A DNA stretch of 64,000 nucleotides from VSJD01 sp964617825 (GTDB taxonomy: Bacteria; Verrucomicrobiota; Kiritimatiellia; JAAZAB01), in contig CAZTWL010000018.1 in assembly GCA_964617825.1 (NCBI GenBank), positions 1-64,000 of the forward strand. Reading direction: 5' to 3'. Under the pieces are notes generated by a model. It ran no database searches. It was given only the letters and a program-made list of their open reading frames with translations, and was not told where the DNA came from. Made by a program: the position numbers and the translations under genes. This document shows, piece by piece, positions 34,012 to 43,562 of this stretch (positions are counted from its first letter, which is position 1; each line of letters starts with the position of its first letter).

Positions 34012-34265
34012 GGGCGAATTGCACCAGAAGAGAGGCATGCAAATGTCTTTATTACAATGATGGCCGCATTGGTATGCACCGTGGTTGCGGCGATCAGGCG
34101 TGGGCGCGGCTCACGCCTTTGGGACAGGCAATTTCGAACCGGGTTAAGCCATTCCATGCCGATGCCATCCTTTTGCTCCGTGGCAAGCTTCCTGGTTTTA
34201 TCCCGCTTGCCTAAGGATGACGCCTGGCCCGGCTGCGCGCCCGGCGCGGAAAATTCAGACCGGCC

Positions 34266-34451
34266 TTATTTCAGTCCGATCTTACGTAAAAGCATTTCCG
34301 CAGGACAAAAGTGGGTGAATGCGGATTGAATCAGATTCACCCCCACAAAGGCTGTCAAGATGAACCAATAATGATTGAGCCATATACCCAGTGCAAGACT
34401 GAGCAAGATAACGGTTCCGGCAACAATGCGTACTCCGTTTTCGACAGTCAT
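34266..34451 (-). CDS. DUF2892 (YgaP-like) two-helix membrane protein
   Basis: 61 residues with a hairpin of two membrane helices (VRIVAGTVILLSLALGIWL and YWFILTAFVGVNLIQSAF) followed by FCPAEMLLRKIGLK. The Cys-Pro after helix two and the overall pattern are those of DUF2892 proteins, which often accompany rhodanese or metal-efflux genes. Its ATG overlaps the stop codon of the RND pump gene (ATGA), so it is the last gene of the arsR-tolC-adaptor-pump operon. Function unknown. Confidence 0.8.
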   Translation of the reverse strand: MTVENGVRIVAGTVILLSLALGIWLNHYWFILTAFVGVNLIQSAFTHFCPAEMLLRKIGLK

Positions 34452-37400
34452 GATGTTTGTTTCCTTTCAGCTTCTATGACAGTTTCGGCCGGCGCCTCGT
34501 TCGGCGCTTTGTTATAGAGGATGTAATATACGGCGGGGATCACGAGCAAAGTAAACGCCGTTGAGACAAATAGTCCGAAAATCAACGACCAGGCCAAGCC
34601 GCTGAAAATCGGATCAAGCGTGATTGGCCAGGCGCCGAGCATGGCCGCTCCGGCGGTCAGGAAAATTGGCCGGAAGCGCACGGCGCCGGACTCGATAATT
34701 GCCTGCTTAAGCGGCGTTCCGCGCGCCACGGCATGCTGTATAAAATCGATCAGAATAATCCCGTTTCTGACCACGATGCCGGCCAGGGCGATCATGCCAA
34801 TCATCGCCGTGGCGGTGAAGAACACGGGGTTTTCGTATCCGCCCACCGGGCGATTCACGAGCAAGTTCAAAAACCAGAATCCGGGCATAATGCCAATCAT
34901 GGTCAGCGGTATGGAAAGCATAATGATTAGTGGCAGGACATATGACATGGTCTGATAGACCAGCAGAATGTAAATTCCGACCAAGGCCGCGGCAAAAGCG
35001 ATGCCCAGGTCACGAAAAACATCAACGGTGATCTTCCACTCGCCTTCTCCGCGCCAGTCGATGCGCATGCCTGGAGGAAGCGGGTTTTTATTGAACCACG
35101 ATTGCAGCGCCAGCACCGCATAAGCGGGACCACGTCCGGCTGTGTCGGCGGAGACGTATACAACACGCTCCTGGTTTTTGTGCATAATGGTCTTGTCGCG
35201 GACCTCTTCTTTAAACCGGCCCAGTTCTCCGATCTGTACTGATTGCCCCATGCGCCCCTTAACGGCAATGGTTTTCAACAAGGCCGCATCCGACCGCTTG
35301 TTACGCGGCAGGCGGATCACGATCGGCAGCTCGTTCTGTTCCGTCGTTATATGCACCGTGCCGGCGGGGATGCCGGCCAGGACCATGCGCATGGTTTGGG
35401 CGATGTCCGCGGTCGAGATGCCGTTCAATCCGGCCTTTTCGCGGTCCACTTCGAAAAAGAGCTTGATTTGATTATCCTCGACCGTGTCGTCGATATCCAC
35501 CACGCCGGCTTCCTTGTTCATTTGCGTTTTGACAATCTGAGCTGCGGAAATCAGGTCTGTGTAGGAATGGTGCGGTTGCCCATAAATTTCCGCAACCACA
35601 GTTGCTAACACCGGCGGCCCCGGCGGCAACTCGACAATTTTTATTTTGGCGCCCGTGCGCGCGCCAATTTTCTCGATGTCGCTGCGTATGCGCAGGGCAA
35701 TCGCATGACTTGCCATCTTGCGCTGGTTGCGCGGCGCCAAATTGACCCTGATATCGGCCACATCCGGTCCCTGGCGCATGTAGTAATGGCGCACCAGTCC
35801 GTTGAAATCCATCGGCGAAGCCGCCCCTACCGTTGAAGTGAAATCGGTCACTTCCGGCTGCATTCTCAGGTAGTTTTCCAGGTCGCGAACAACGGCATCG
35901 GTTGCCTCAAGCGTGCTGTATTCCGGCAAATCGACTACCAGTTGGAATTCATTCTTGTTGTCGAAGGGCAGCATTTTTAAGGGGACCAAGCCGGTGCCGG
36001 CAAGGCCCAGCGAAATCAGGAACAGCAGCCCCATGATGCCAAGCAGGCGGCGCGCCGCGCGGCGCGAATCGAGAAACGGAGAAATTACCCGCCGATAAAT
36101 CCGGTACCCCCGTGAATTCTCGACATTCACCGGTTCATGTTCCGCTTGTCCTTTTTTTAGGATTTTGTTCGCCATCCATGGGGTTATGGTCAACGACACC
36201 AGCATGGAACTGAGCATGGCCAGCGGCACGTTGACCGCCATGGGCCGCATATAGGGGCCCATCATTCCGGTAATAAAAAACATCGGCACAAAAGCAACCA
36301 CGATCGCCAGCGTGGCCACGACGATGGGCGGCAGGACTTCGTTCATTGCCGTGGCGATAGCCTGCAGACGCGGTTGTTTATTTATGGTCAGATGCCTGAA
36401 TATGTTTTCCACCCCCACAATCGGGTCATCCACCAGCAAGCCGAGCGTTAGAATCAGGGCAAACAGCGTAACGCGGTTTATCGTATAGCCCAGCAGGAGG
36501 TTCACCAGAAGGGTCAGGGCATAAGTAATTGGCACGGCAATCGCGACAATAATGCCCACGCGCCAGTTCATGATCAGGGTGATCAGCACGATTACCGTAA
36601 TAATGGCCTCGAAAAGGCCCTCGACAAGTCCATTGACTTTCTCGTTCGCCGTCTCGCCGTAATTACGGGTTACGCGGACCTGGATATCGTCCGGGATGAT
36701 CGTCCGGCGAAGATTCTCCAAAGTATTTTCCGCTTCCCGCGCAACTTTTACCGCGTTGCTTCCTTTTTTCTTGGCCAACGCAATCGTGACTGCCGGAAAC
36801 GATTCGTCTTTCGCGCGGACTTCTCCGTCCAGTGCGGTTGCCGGACCGAAACCGATGCGTGTATAGGTTGTCAGCTCATCCGGACCGTCGCGGACATCGG
36901 CCACATCACGCAGGTAGACCGGCCGGTTATTATGCACGCCTACCATCAGGTTGAGAACCTCGTTTGCGTTCCGGAGAAACGGTCCGGTTTCAACTGCGAT
37001 TTGCCTGTTCCCTTTGGCAAAGGTCCCGCTTTCCGACTGGGTATTCGAGATCTTCAGCGCGCCGGCAATTTCCAGCGGCGATAATCCATGTGCGGTCAGG
37101 CGTTCGGGGTCGAGATTGACGCGGATTATGCGCTTTTCCCCTCCGTGAATGGTGATTTTGGCGCTGTTATCAATATGCTGGAGCTTGGCGACAACCTCCT
37201 CGGCAACCCGATACAACTGATAAGTGTCATATTTTGCGCTGTATAGCGTGGCATTAAATATCGGCACATCGTCGATTTCAATCGGCTTGACCACCCAGCC
37301 GGTAATCCCGGGCGTTGTTTTGTCGATGTTCTGAAAAACCTGATTGTATATTTTTATCAGGCTTGCAGTCCGATCCTGTCCAACGTAAAAACGAACGGTT

Positions 37401-37693
37401 ACCACGGCCATGCCGGGGCGGGACATAGAATACACATATTCCACCCCATCTATCTGGTAGAGCATCCTTTCCAAGCGTGAAGCCACCAGCCGTTCAACTT
37501 CCTCGGCGCTGCCGCCTGGATACATGACAATTACATCTGCGAGCGGCACGACGATCTGGGGCTCTTCCTCGCGGGGCGTCAGCATTAGCGCCGCCGTGCC
37601 GGCCAATAGGGCGGTGATAATCAGCAGGATCGAAAGATTTCCCTTAAGAAAACTCTCGACGAGTTGCGTGAAAAAGGATTTTCTTCCTTCCAT
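34448..37693 (-). CDS. RND-family efflux pump, inner-membrane permease
   Basis: 1081 residues, the normal size of AcrB/CusA-type pumps. Twelve membrane helices with two large periplasmic loops. The proton-relay motif of helix 4 is GLLVDDPIVGVENIFRH, with the DD pair. PGGSAEEVERLVASRLE and DGVEYVYSMSRPGMAVVTV mark the porter domain. Proton-driven export through a tripartite complex with the adaptor (37699-38721) and TolC (38839-40209). ArsR control and DUF2892 hint at metal or redox stress, but the periplasmic Met residues used by CusA for Cu/Ag were not identified, so the substrate stays open. Confidence 0.9.
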   Translation of the reverse strand: MEGRKSFFTQLVESFLKGNLSILLIITALLAGTAALMLTPREEEPQIVVPLADVIVMYPGGSAEEVERLVASRLERMLYQIDGVEYVYSMSRPGMAVVTVRFYVGQDRTASLIKIYNQVFQNIDKTTPGITGWVVKPIEIDDVPIFNATLYSAKYDTYQLYRVAEEVVAKLQHIDNSAKITIHGGEKRIIRVNLDPERLTAHGLSPLEIAGALKISNTQSESGTFAKGNRQIAVETGPFLRNANEVLNLMVGVHNNRPVYLRDVADVRDGPDELTTYTRIGFGPATALDGEVRAKDESFPAVTIALAKKKGSNAVKVAREAENTLENLRRTIIPDDIQVRVTRNYGETANEKVNGLVEGLFEAIITVIVLITLIMNWRVGIIVAIAVPITYALTLLVNLLLGYTINRVTLFALILTLGLLVDDPIVGVENIFRHLTINKQPRLQAIATAMNEVLPPIVVATLAIVVAFVPMFFITGMMGPYMRPMAVNVPLAMLSSMLVSLTITPWMANKILKKGQAEHEPVNVENSRGYRIYRRVISPFLDSRRAARRLLGIMGLLFLISLGLAGTGLVPLKMLPFDNKNEFQLVVDLPEYSTLEATDAVVRDLENYLRMQPEVTDFTSTVGAASPMDFNGLVRHYYMRQGPDVADIRVNLAPRNQRKMASHAIALRIRSDIEKIGARTGAKIKIVELPPGPPVLATVVAEIYGQPHHSYTDLISAAQIVKTQMNKEAGVVDIDDTVEDNQIKLFFEVDREKAGLNGISTADIAQTMRMVLAGIPAGTVHITTEQNELPIVIRLPRNKRSDAALLKTIAVKGRMGQSVQIGELGRFKEEVRDKTIMHKNQERVVYVSADTAGRGPAYAVLALQSWFNKNPLPPGMRIDWRGEGEWKITVDVFRDLGIAFAAALVGIYILLVYQTMSYVLPLIIMLSIPLTMIGIMPGFWFLNLLVNRPVGGYENPVFFTATAMIGMIALAGIVVRNGIILIDFIQHAVARGTPLKQAIIESGAVRFRPIFLTAGAAMLGAWPITLDPIFSGLAWSLIFGLFVSTAFTLLVIPAVYYILYNKAPNEAPAETVIEAERKQTS

Positions 37694-37698
37694 GGCGT

Positions 37699-38721
37699 TT
37701 ATTCTCCCTTCGTAGGATTGACCAGGATGGTATCGCCCTCGTCCAAGCCCGAGAGAACCTCAACCTGATTGCTCCTTGCGGCGCCGGCCTTTACTATGCG
37801 CCTGAAAACGCGATTGCCCTGCACAACCTGCGCCATTTCAAGTTGCCCCACCTTGTAGATTGCCGAGGCCGGGATCAAAATCGTTTCTTCCTGGTCGTCT
37901 TCAATCCAAAGCCTTCCGAAGGCGCCGGGCAAGATGTTGCCGGCGTCGGATTGCAGCCGGACTTTCACCTTTTGCGTGCGGCTGGTAGCATCGATTTCGC
38001 TGACAATTTCGGTAACCTGACCTTTCAAGGCTGTCGCCGGCTGATCCAGAATCACATCGACTTCCTTGCCCAGCGGCAGTTTGTTGACCAGGCGCACCGG
38101 GACCGCGCATTCCAGCCTCATTCGCAAGGGATCGTAAATTGATACGAGGATCTGGCCGGGCGCCGCCAAGTCGCCGGCCTCCACGCGTCGTTCGGTGACA
38201 ATCCCGTCCATGGGCGATGTCACGGTGGCATAACTCAGCATCACCTTGGCTCTTTCCCATTGCGCATGGGCGGCATTGAAACCGGATTCTGCGGCAACCA
38301 TGGCCTGTTCGGTCGTGGCCTTTACACCGATCAGTCGTTGGGCGCGCAGATATTCGGCTTCCGCCTGCTTAAATTGCGCTTCCGCCACCGAAAGCTGTTC
38401 CTTGATATCGCGGTCATCCAGGATCACGAGCGTCTCGCCGCGCTTGACTTTGCTGCCGGTCACCGCAAGCACCTGGCTGACCGTGGCTGGTATTCGCGCG
38501 CTCAAGCTGACGGTTTCCTCCGACATCGCCGTGCCGACTACCGGGATCAGGGATGCCAAGGGTTGGCGCTTTACTGTTACCATTGCCGCGCCGGAGGGCA
38601 GGGGAAGTCCCTGCTCGTCAGTTTGCGCCGTCTTTTCAACCTTCGATGAACAGGCGCCGGCAAACAATAGCATTGCCGTCATTCCCATAATGCCGCCGGT
38701 TTTTGCCAGTCGTTTTTTCAT
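37699..38721 (-). CDS. RND efflux periplasmic adaptor (membrane-fusion lipoprotein)
   Basis: 340 residues. Lipobox LFAGAC with Cys24. Order: barrel-sandwich/lipoyl halves (VSQVLAVTGSKVKRGETLVIL and TVTSPMDGIVTERRVEAGDL), the short alpha-hairpin between them (~100-155, EQLSVAEAQFKQAEAEYLRA), then beta-barrel (RLWIEDDQEETILIPASAIY) and membrane-proximal parts. It links pump and TolC. It lies 5 bp before the pump gene, clearly one operon. 117 bp separate it from tolC, including a short CAACC-GTC-GGTTG inverted repeat. Confidence 0.9.
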   Translation of the reverse strand: MKKRLAKTGGIMGMTAMLLFAGACSSKVEKTAQTDEQGLPLPSGAAMVTVKRQPLASLIPVVGTAMSEETVSLSARIPATVSQVLAVTGSKVKRGETLVILDDRDIKEQLSVAEAQFKQAEAEYLRAQRLIGVKATTEQAMVAAESGFNAAHAQWERAKVMLSYATVTSPMDGIVTERRVEAGDLAAPGQILVSIYDPLRMRLECAVPVRLVNKLPLGKEVDVILDQPATALKGQVTEIVSEIDATSRTQKVKVRLQSDAGNILPGAFGRLWIEDDQEETILIPASAIYKVGQLEMAQVVQGNRVFRRIVKAGAARSNQVEVLSGLDEGDTILVNPTKGE

Positions 38722-38838
38722 ATGCTCCCCTTTGTCAGGTTATGCCTGCAACCATACGCAACCGTCGGTTGACGGCTATGATTGAATCACAATGCGATTT
38801 ATAAACAATGAACTTTCCGTCTCTTCCGGCATGTGCGT

Positions 38839-40209
38839 TCATTTGCGATTGCCATCCTGTTGCTGGCCATATTCTCCGGAAAGTTCACCCCTGGCTCGCG
38901 CCAGATTCGAAAACGCCACGCGGCAATCGTAATGTGCGCTTGCATTGCGCGCGCGCATGGCGGTCAATCCGGTTTGTGCCATGATCAGATCGACGATTAC
39001 CGCAGCCCCATTCTGGTAACGGGCGCGTGTTATCTGCAAAGCCCGTTCCGCGCTGGCGACGCCCTTGCGGGTTACGGCGACCCGCTCCGCCGCTTCCTTG
39101 ACGCCGATCTCAGCCTGGATCAGATCGAGTTTAAGCTGATTGTATACTTTCTGCTGGATAGCCAGCGCGGCATCCGCCTGCGCGCGCGCTTCCTTGATGG
39201 CGGACCGGGTGTGGAATCCGTCGAAGACATTCAGTTCTGCGATGATACCGACGGTATAACTTTGCTCGAACGTAGAGGACACGTTGCTGTCCCAATCCGA
39301 AGCGCCGAACAGGCTGATTATCGGCGAGTATTCCCGTACCGCTTTCTGGAGTGATTTCCGGCTGATTTCGGTCGCCTGTTGGGCGGCCTTGAACTCAGGC
39401 CGGTTTGCAACCATGCCGGCGATCTCTTCCTCCGCGGGCAAAGGCGGGAGTTCGCTGTCTTCGACGGCAATATTATCGGCCGTCGCCAAATCGCTGCCGA
39501 TTGCGGCGTTCAGGGATGCCACCGCCATAAGCAAGCCGTTCCGGGCCCGGACGAGATCTTCGCCGGCCTGGGTTTGCTGGACTTCGAGATTGAGCGCATC
39601 GGTTTCAAGCGCTGCGCCGGCCTGGTAAAGCTCGCGCGCAATTCGGAGGCTTTCCTCCACGGTTTTAAGGGAGTCTTCCATTACGCCGATGAATGTTTTC
39701 GCTTTCATCGCTCCATAATAGGCCCGCGTAATCTGGTGCACCAGTTCGTTGCGGATGGCAGCAAGATTTTCGCCCGCAGCAGCTGATCCGAGCTGAGCCA
39801 TGGCGCGGTCCAAACCGCGGCGACTGCCGTCGAACAGTTTGTATTTCGCCCCGATGTCGGCGTTGAGATTATCGGTGGCGCCCGGATTGTTCGGGTCGAA
39901 GGCCGGATCGCGCATATCCAGCCGGCGCTGATTAAGCGTCATCATGAAGGCCTGCGGCGGATTGTCGCTTTGCATCAGCGTGCTGGAAGCCGAAATCCAG
40001 GGATAATAGGCGGACTCAGCCGACTTCACCGCCCAACGGGCGGCATCCAGGCGCGATATGGCCGCCTTGACGTCCGGCGCCTGGGCTAAGCCGGTTTTTA
40101 TGCACAGATCCAGGCTCAGCGCGGCGGGCCCGCCTTTGACCGCGCCCGCATGTCCGCCCGCCGCTAGGGCATATACGATGCCGGCCAATATCAAGGGGTG
40201 GGTTTTCAT
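38839..40209 (-). CDS. TolC-family outer-membrane efflux protein
   Basis: 456 residues with a signal peptide (MKTHPLILAGIVYALAAGGHAGA). Two OEP repeats: LSLDLCIKTGLAQAPDVKAA...SAYYPWISASS and, in the second half, VANRPEFKAAQQATEISRKSLQKAVREYSP; long heptad-rich helices (VYNQLKLDLIQAEIGVKEAAE) form the tunnel. ATG 40209 has GGAGGTC upstream and overlaps the arsR stop (ATGA), so the two are translationally coupled. The longer frame from 40236 is rejected. Outer-membrane channel of the pump encoded downstream. Confidence 0.9.
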   Translation of the reverse strand: MKTHPLILAGIVYALAAGGHAGAVKGGPAALSLDLCIKTGLAQAPDVKAAISRLDAARWAVKSAESAYYPWISASSTLMQSDNPPQAFMMTLNQRRLDMRDPAFDPNNPGATDNLNADIGAKYKLFDGSRRGLDRAMAQLGSAAAGENLAAIRNELVHQITRAYYGAMKAKTFIGVMEDSLKTVEESLRIARELYQAGAALETDALNLEVQQTQAGEDLVRARNGLLMAVASLNAAIGSDLATADNIAVEDSELPPLPAEEEIAGMVANRPEFKAAQQATEISRKSLQKAVREYSPIISLFGASDWDSNVSSTFEQSYTVGIIAELNVFDGFHTRSAIKEARAQADAALAIQQKVYNQLKLDLIQAEIGVKEAAERVAVTRKGVASAERALQITRARYQNGAAVIVDLIMAQTGLTAMRARNASAHYDCRVAFSNLARARGELSGEYGQQQDGNRK

Positions 40210-40526
40210 CGTTGACCTCCGCTTTTGCGAATGCATCCCAGGATTGTCAGTGCCCGCGTGTCGAGCACCGCATACCGCACTTCCCGGCCATGCCGTTTTG
40301 CAGCAATCAGGCCAACCCTTTTCATCTGGTTCAGATGCTGCGACGTTGCCGCGGCCGCCAGTCCTAGCTCTTCCGCAATCCGGTACACGGGGGATGCCCC
40401 GTTCCGGTCAAGGATGTCGATGATCTTTAGCCGGCGGGGGTGCGCCAGCAGCTTCAACGTTTCCGCCATCCGGGTCAGCAATTCGGGGGCCAACCCGGCG
40501 CATTCCTTTTCTTTTTTTGTTTTCAT
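40206..40526 (-). CDS. ArsR-family transcriptional repressor
   Basis: 106 residues. Winged helix: AETLKLLAHPRRLKIIDILD (the ArsR hallmark), then VYRIAEELGLAAAATSQHLNQMKRVGLIAAKRHGREVRYAV (recognition helix and wing). The cysteine-rich ELCVC metal site of classical ArsR is absent; two cysteines (Cys9 and the C-terminal Cys in ILGCIRKSG) could still form a thiol sensor. It should repress its own operon through the palindrome at 40536-40555. There is no ribosome-binding site before ATG 40526 and the -10 box is only 6 bp away, so the message may be leaderless. Confidence 0.88.
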   Translation of the reverse strand: MKTKKEKECAGLAPELLTRMAETLKLLAHPRRLKIIDILDRNGASPVYRIAEELGLAAAATSQHLNQMKRVGLIAAKRHGREVRYAVLDTRALTILGCIRKSGGQR

Positions 40527-40532
40527 GCAATG

Positions 40533-40560
40533 AATATATCATGATGTAATGATATGTCAA
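40533..40560 (-). promoter_or_regulatory. arsR operon promoter with overlapping operator
   Basis: On the minus strand TTGACA (40555-40560), a 16-bp spacer and TATATT (40533-40538) make a near-consensus sigma-70 promoter. Between and over the boxes is a perfect inverted repeat ATATCAT-N6-ATGATAT (40536-40555), the A/T-rich palindrome type bound by ArsR/SmtB repressors. Repressor on this site would block RNA polymerase directly. The -10 box ends 6 bp before the start codon. Confidence 0.7.
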
Positions 40561-40649
40561 CATATAATATCGATTGTGTTGTTTCGCCAAATGCGATCGA
40601 TCGGCTAGTGGCGAATTGTTCCCGATCGCTTTTGCCGTGCTGAGGCCTT

Positions 40650-40743
40650 GCCGCAAGACCGTTACGGCGCGTTCTTTCTGGCCCTTAAGCCTGAACCAGC
40701 GCGGACTCTCCGGCAGGACAAGGCATCCCCGGAAGATAAGCAT
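40650..40743 (-). pseudogene. Remnant of a sugar-porter MFS gene
   Basis: The frame ending in LVLPESPRWFRLKGQKERAVTVLRQG carries the sugar-porter signature (LPESPRW, then a basic stretch and an E-A-x-x-x-L-R helix) that follows helix 6 in GLUT/XylE-type transporters. Nothing else of the ~450-residue transporter is readable; a hydrophobic stretch (AILAAGCVIGALL) occurs in another frame just upstream. Short and therefore uncertain. Confidence 0.4.
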
Positions 40744-40877
40744 GGCAAAAGCGCGCCGATCACGCAGCCGGCGGCAAGGATTGCGGAATAAGTTTCCGGT
40801 TTCCTGATATCCATCCCGTAGACCCGTTTGATGGTCGTCCGGGAAGTGCCTTCCTGCATGGGTCCCGAACGCTGCTT

Positions 40878-42170
40878 TTATTTGTTGGCGGTTGCTATGG
40901 CGGCAATGATCGCGGCGCCAATTCCGGAACCATCTTTGGCCATTTCGAGCCTGATTTTGGAGGCGTTTTCGCCAAGGATGTCGTGAAATACGCCGGTAAT
41001 GTCTTCCTTATAGCCCGGATACAGCTCGAAGAGCGAGCCATCGATCCCTGCCAGATGCTCGCGTTCCAGTTTTGGGTCCATCCAGGTTATGACTGCGGCT
41101 ATGGCCATGCCGGCAAGCCTCGCCGATCGATGCGCCACGATCCGGCAGACGTTTTTCAGGACTTCCTTGTCGTGTGCACTGACTGCGTTTAACCCAAGTT
41201 CCGGAAGCATGTCGAAATTGCCGCCGGCAATGAGGGACATATGTTCCGTTTTTAATAGTTGACCGTTTCGGAATGCGGCGCTCAATTCTTTCAGTTCCAT
41301 CTGCGAAACGATCCGGCTCGTCAGCGCGCCCAAAAACATGCCGGAGGTCATTTTTTCCAGAAAATGAAAGCCGGGATTTGGGGAATATTTGTCCAATTCG
41401 ATGTCATATGGAGTTTGCTTAAGCCGGGCAAAATTACCCCATTCCATATTTACAATCATTTCGCCATTTTCGCCCAGGTTTTTGTTCTTGGCGATATTGG
41501 CAATCTGTTCTGGGTAACAGGCGTTGGTGCCGGTTCCCAGAATGACCCCCATGTCGCATAACCTCTCAGAATAACATTTGGCGACGAGCGTCCCGACGGT
41601 GTCGTTCACAAGGGCCGCAATCCTTATGGATTGCAGGCCCTTTTGGACCAGAGCCTTTTCGAGAAGCGCCACAACATTTTGACCAACAACGCCTGCCGCG
41701 GTAAATCCCTTCGTCCAGGCAATGAGGCGACCTGCGGCGATCCCAGTCTGTTCCACGGGAAACGAGAAAGTAAATGCCAGGGGCAGTCCGGCGCCGGGGC
41801 TGATCCGGTTCTTTTTTAAAAAATCGACGATGCATTGCGCTATGAAGCCGAAAAGCGCGCTTCCGGGGCCTTGCATCAGTTTTTTTTCGATAGCGAACTT
41901 GGCCATGGCCAGGATGCGCACCCCGCCGTTTCCGTCCAGATGAACGGATAACAGGCGCATGTTCGTTCCTCCTAGGTCAAGGGCCAGGAACCGCCCGCTC
42001 TCGGTCCCGGAAGGTCTTTTGACAAATGACGGAAGCATCTTGAGCGAACTTGTTTTCCCGGCAAGGCCGTTTTTCATTTCCGCGTGAAAATCGCCGATCA
42101 TATTTCTGATGGCGGGGGGCTCAACTGCGAACATGCGCTCAAGATTCTGTAAGAAGACAATTGTATTCAT
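40878..42170 (-). CDS. Eukaryote-type hexokinase
   Basis: 430 residues, one hexokinase unit (both hexokinase_1 and _2 halves), phosphorylating glucose or another hexose with ATP. Motifs: phosphate 1 LDLGGTN (64-70), sugar-binding FTFSFP (133-138), LVNDTVGTL (187-195) with catalytic Asp190, GTGTNACY (212-219) and NMEWGNF (241-247). Bacteria mostly use ROK or short glucokinases, so this form is unusual and known only from a few lineages. Single gene; neighbours suggest no operon. No ribosome-binding site is visible before ATG 42170. Confidence 0.88.
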   Translation of the reverse strand: MNTIVFLQNLERMFAVEPPAIRNMIGDFHAEMKNGLAGKTSSLKMLPSFVKRPSGTESGRFLALDLGGTNMRLLSVHLDGNGGVRILAMAKFAIEKKLMQGPGSALFGFIAQCIVDFLKKNRISPGAGLPLAFTFSFPVEQTGIAAGRLIAWTKGFTAAGVVGQNVVALLEKALVQKGLQSIRIAALVNDTVGTLVAKCYSERLCDMGVILGTGTNACYPEQIANIAKNKNLGENGEMIVNMEWGNFARLKQTPYDIELDKYSPNPGFHFLEKMTSGMFLGALTSRIVSQMELKELSAAFRNGQLLKTEHMSLIAGGNFDMLPELGLNAVSAHDKEVLKNVCRIVAHRSARLAGMAIAAVITWMDPKLEREHLAGIDGSLFELYPGYKEDITGVFHDILGENASKIRLEMAKDGSGIGAAIIAAIATANK

Positions 42171-42371
42171 AATTGCGCGTTAACATAGTCTTTTTGGCTT
42201 GGGTTGTCCATTCTCGCCAGAATATTTTGTGCCGCAATTTGGTGGCACGCAAGCGGAGAGAAGCGCCTTGGAATAAGGTCTTGCGATAAATGGTTTTCGA
42301 TGATAAGAGGTTGTTTGCCGGATGGATCCATGACGATTGTGCTTTAAGCAACCGATATATTTGGAGGCTCA

Positions 42372-43184
42372 ATGTTTCCCATCAAGCTGGAACGTCCTTT
42401 GGCGGTGCTGGATATCGAATCCACAGGCATTAACCCGCGCATGGATCGTATTATCGACCTGGCGATTGTCAAGCTGTTCCCGGATGGCCGGCGCGAACAA
42501 CATGTGTTCCGTGTGAACCCGGAAATTCCCATTCCGGCCGAAACCACGGCCATTCATCATATTACCAATGCCGATGTGGCCCATGCGCCGACATTCCGGC
42601 AAACGGCGCCCGCCATTTTGGAAATTTTGGCGGACTGCGACTTGGGCGGATTTGGTATCGTGCGCTTCGATATTCCGATGTTGGCCGAGGAGTTCGCGCG
42701 CGCCGGATTCCAATTTAATCCCGATGACCGGCGCATTGTGGATGCCCAACGAATTTATCACAAGAAAGAGCCGCGCGATCTCTCCGCGGCGCTCACGTTT
42801 TATTGCGGCACAATGCATTTGGGCGCCCACGGCGCCGAAGCCGATGCCCTGGCCACCGTGGAGGTCCTCGAAGCGCAATTGCAGAAATATGCCGATTTGC
42901 CGCGTTCGCTTGAGGAGCTGGATCGATTCAGCAATCCGCCGCGTGACCCAACATGGGCTGACCGCAGCGGCAAACTCAAATGGCAGAACGGCGAATTGCT
43001 TATCAATTTCGGCGTGCAGAACATCGGCCGCAATCTGAAGGACCTTGTCCGGGATAATCCCAAGTTCTTAAGATGGATACTGAAAAGCGACTTTCCGGTC
43101 GATACCAAACGCATCGTTGCCGATGCCTTGGAAGGTCACTTCCTTGCGCCGCCGGCTAAAAACGAACTGCCGGCGGCGGATTAA
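42372..43184 (+). CDS. DnaQ-like 3'-5' exonuclease
   Basis: 270 residues. The DEDDh exonuclease domain occupies ~1-175: motif I LAVLDIESTG (Asp14, Glu16), motif II FGIVRFDIPML (Asp), motif III LGAHGAEADALATVEVLEAQ (His, Asp), as in the Pol III epsilon family. The C-terminal ~90 residues add a conserved extra module (FGVQNIGRNLKDLVRDNPKFLRWILKSDFP), seen in stand-alone DnaQ-like proteins of many bacteria. GGAGG precedes ATG 42372. It is probably a repair or RNA-trimming exonuclease rather than the replicative epsilon subunit. Confidence 0.87.
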   Translation: MFPIKLERPLAVLDIESTGINPRMDRIIDLAIVKLFPDGRREQHVFRVNPEIPIPAETTAIHHITNADVAHAPTFRQTAPAILEILADCDLGGFGIVRFDIPMLAEEFARAGFQFNPDDRRIVDAQRIYHKKEPRDLSAALTFYCGTMHLGAHGAEADALATVEVLEAQLQKYADLPRSLEELDRFSNPPRDPTWADRSGKLKWQNGELLINFGVQNIGRNLKDLVRDNPKFLRWILKSDFPVDTKRIVADALEGHFLAPPAKNELPAAD

Positions 43185-43206
43185 GTCGATTATGCGCCTG
43201 CCAGGG

Positions 43207-43250
43207 ATCCTGCCGCCCAAAATCAAGTAGTGTTGGACGGCAGGATTTTC
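43207..43250 (+). terminator. Likely Rho-independent terminator after the exonuclease gene
   Basis: ATCCTGCCG-C-CCA and TGG-A-CGGCAGGAT form a 12-bp stem with one mismatch around a ~14-nt loop, followed by TTTTC. It starts 23 bp after the exonuclease stop codon. Confidence 0.6.
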
Positions 43251-43562
43251 AAGCTGCATGGACCGGTCCGGTTAGCGTCCGGAAAATCCGCCATCCGGTC
43301 GTTATGGATGCGACCTCTGCTTTGGGGATAACGCGCCAGGCGCTCATCCTGGTGCATGAGCGATCAAGTTGACAATTTTTTACTCCGTTCTTGAAATTAT
43401 CTCCCGGATTTGACAGGCTTCCGGCAATAAAAGAGTTGCGCTCAACCAGCGCAATCGCAATGGGCGCATTCCCTTGTCGGCTGCAAGGCGATGGCTGATC
43501 GATCGATGGCCCGGTAGCAACCTTGCGTTTCGATTGATTTATAGGATGGCGGTGATGTCGTT
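43251..43562. other. Intergenic region before the GT39 gene
   Basis: About 310 bp. One imperfect hairpin CCAGG-N7-CCTGG at ~43339-43355; no RNA gene or further ORF recognised. The promoter of the glycosyltransferase gene should lie here (a TTGACA at 43369-43374 is not followed by a convincing -10 box). Confidence 0.4.
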
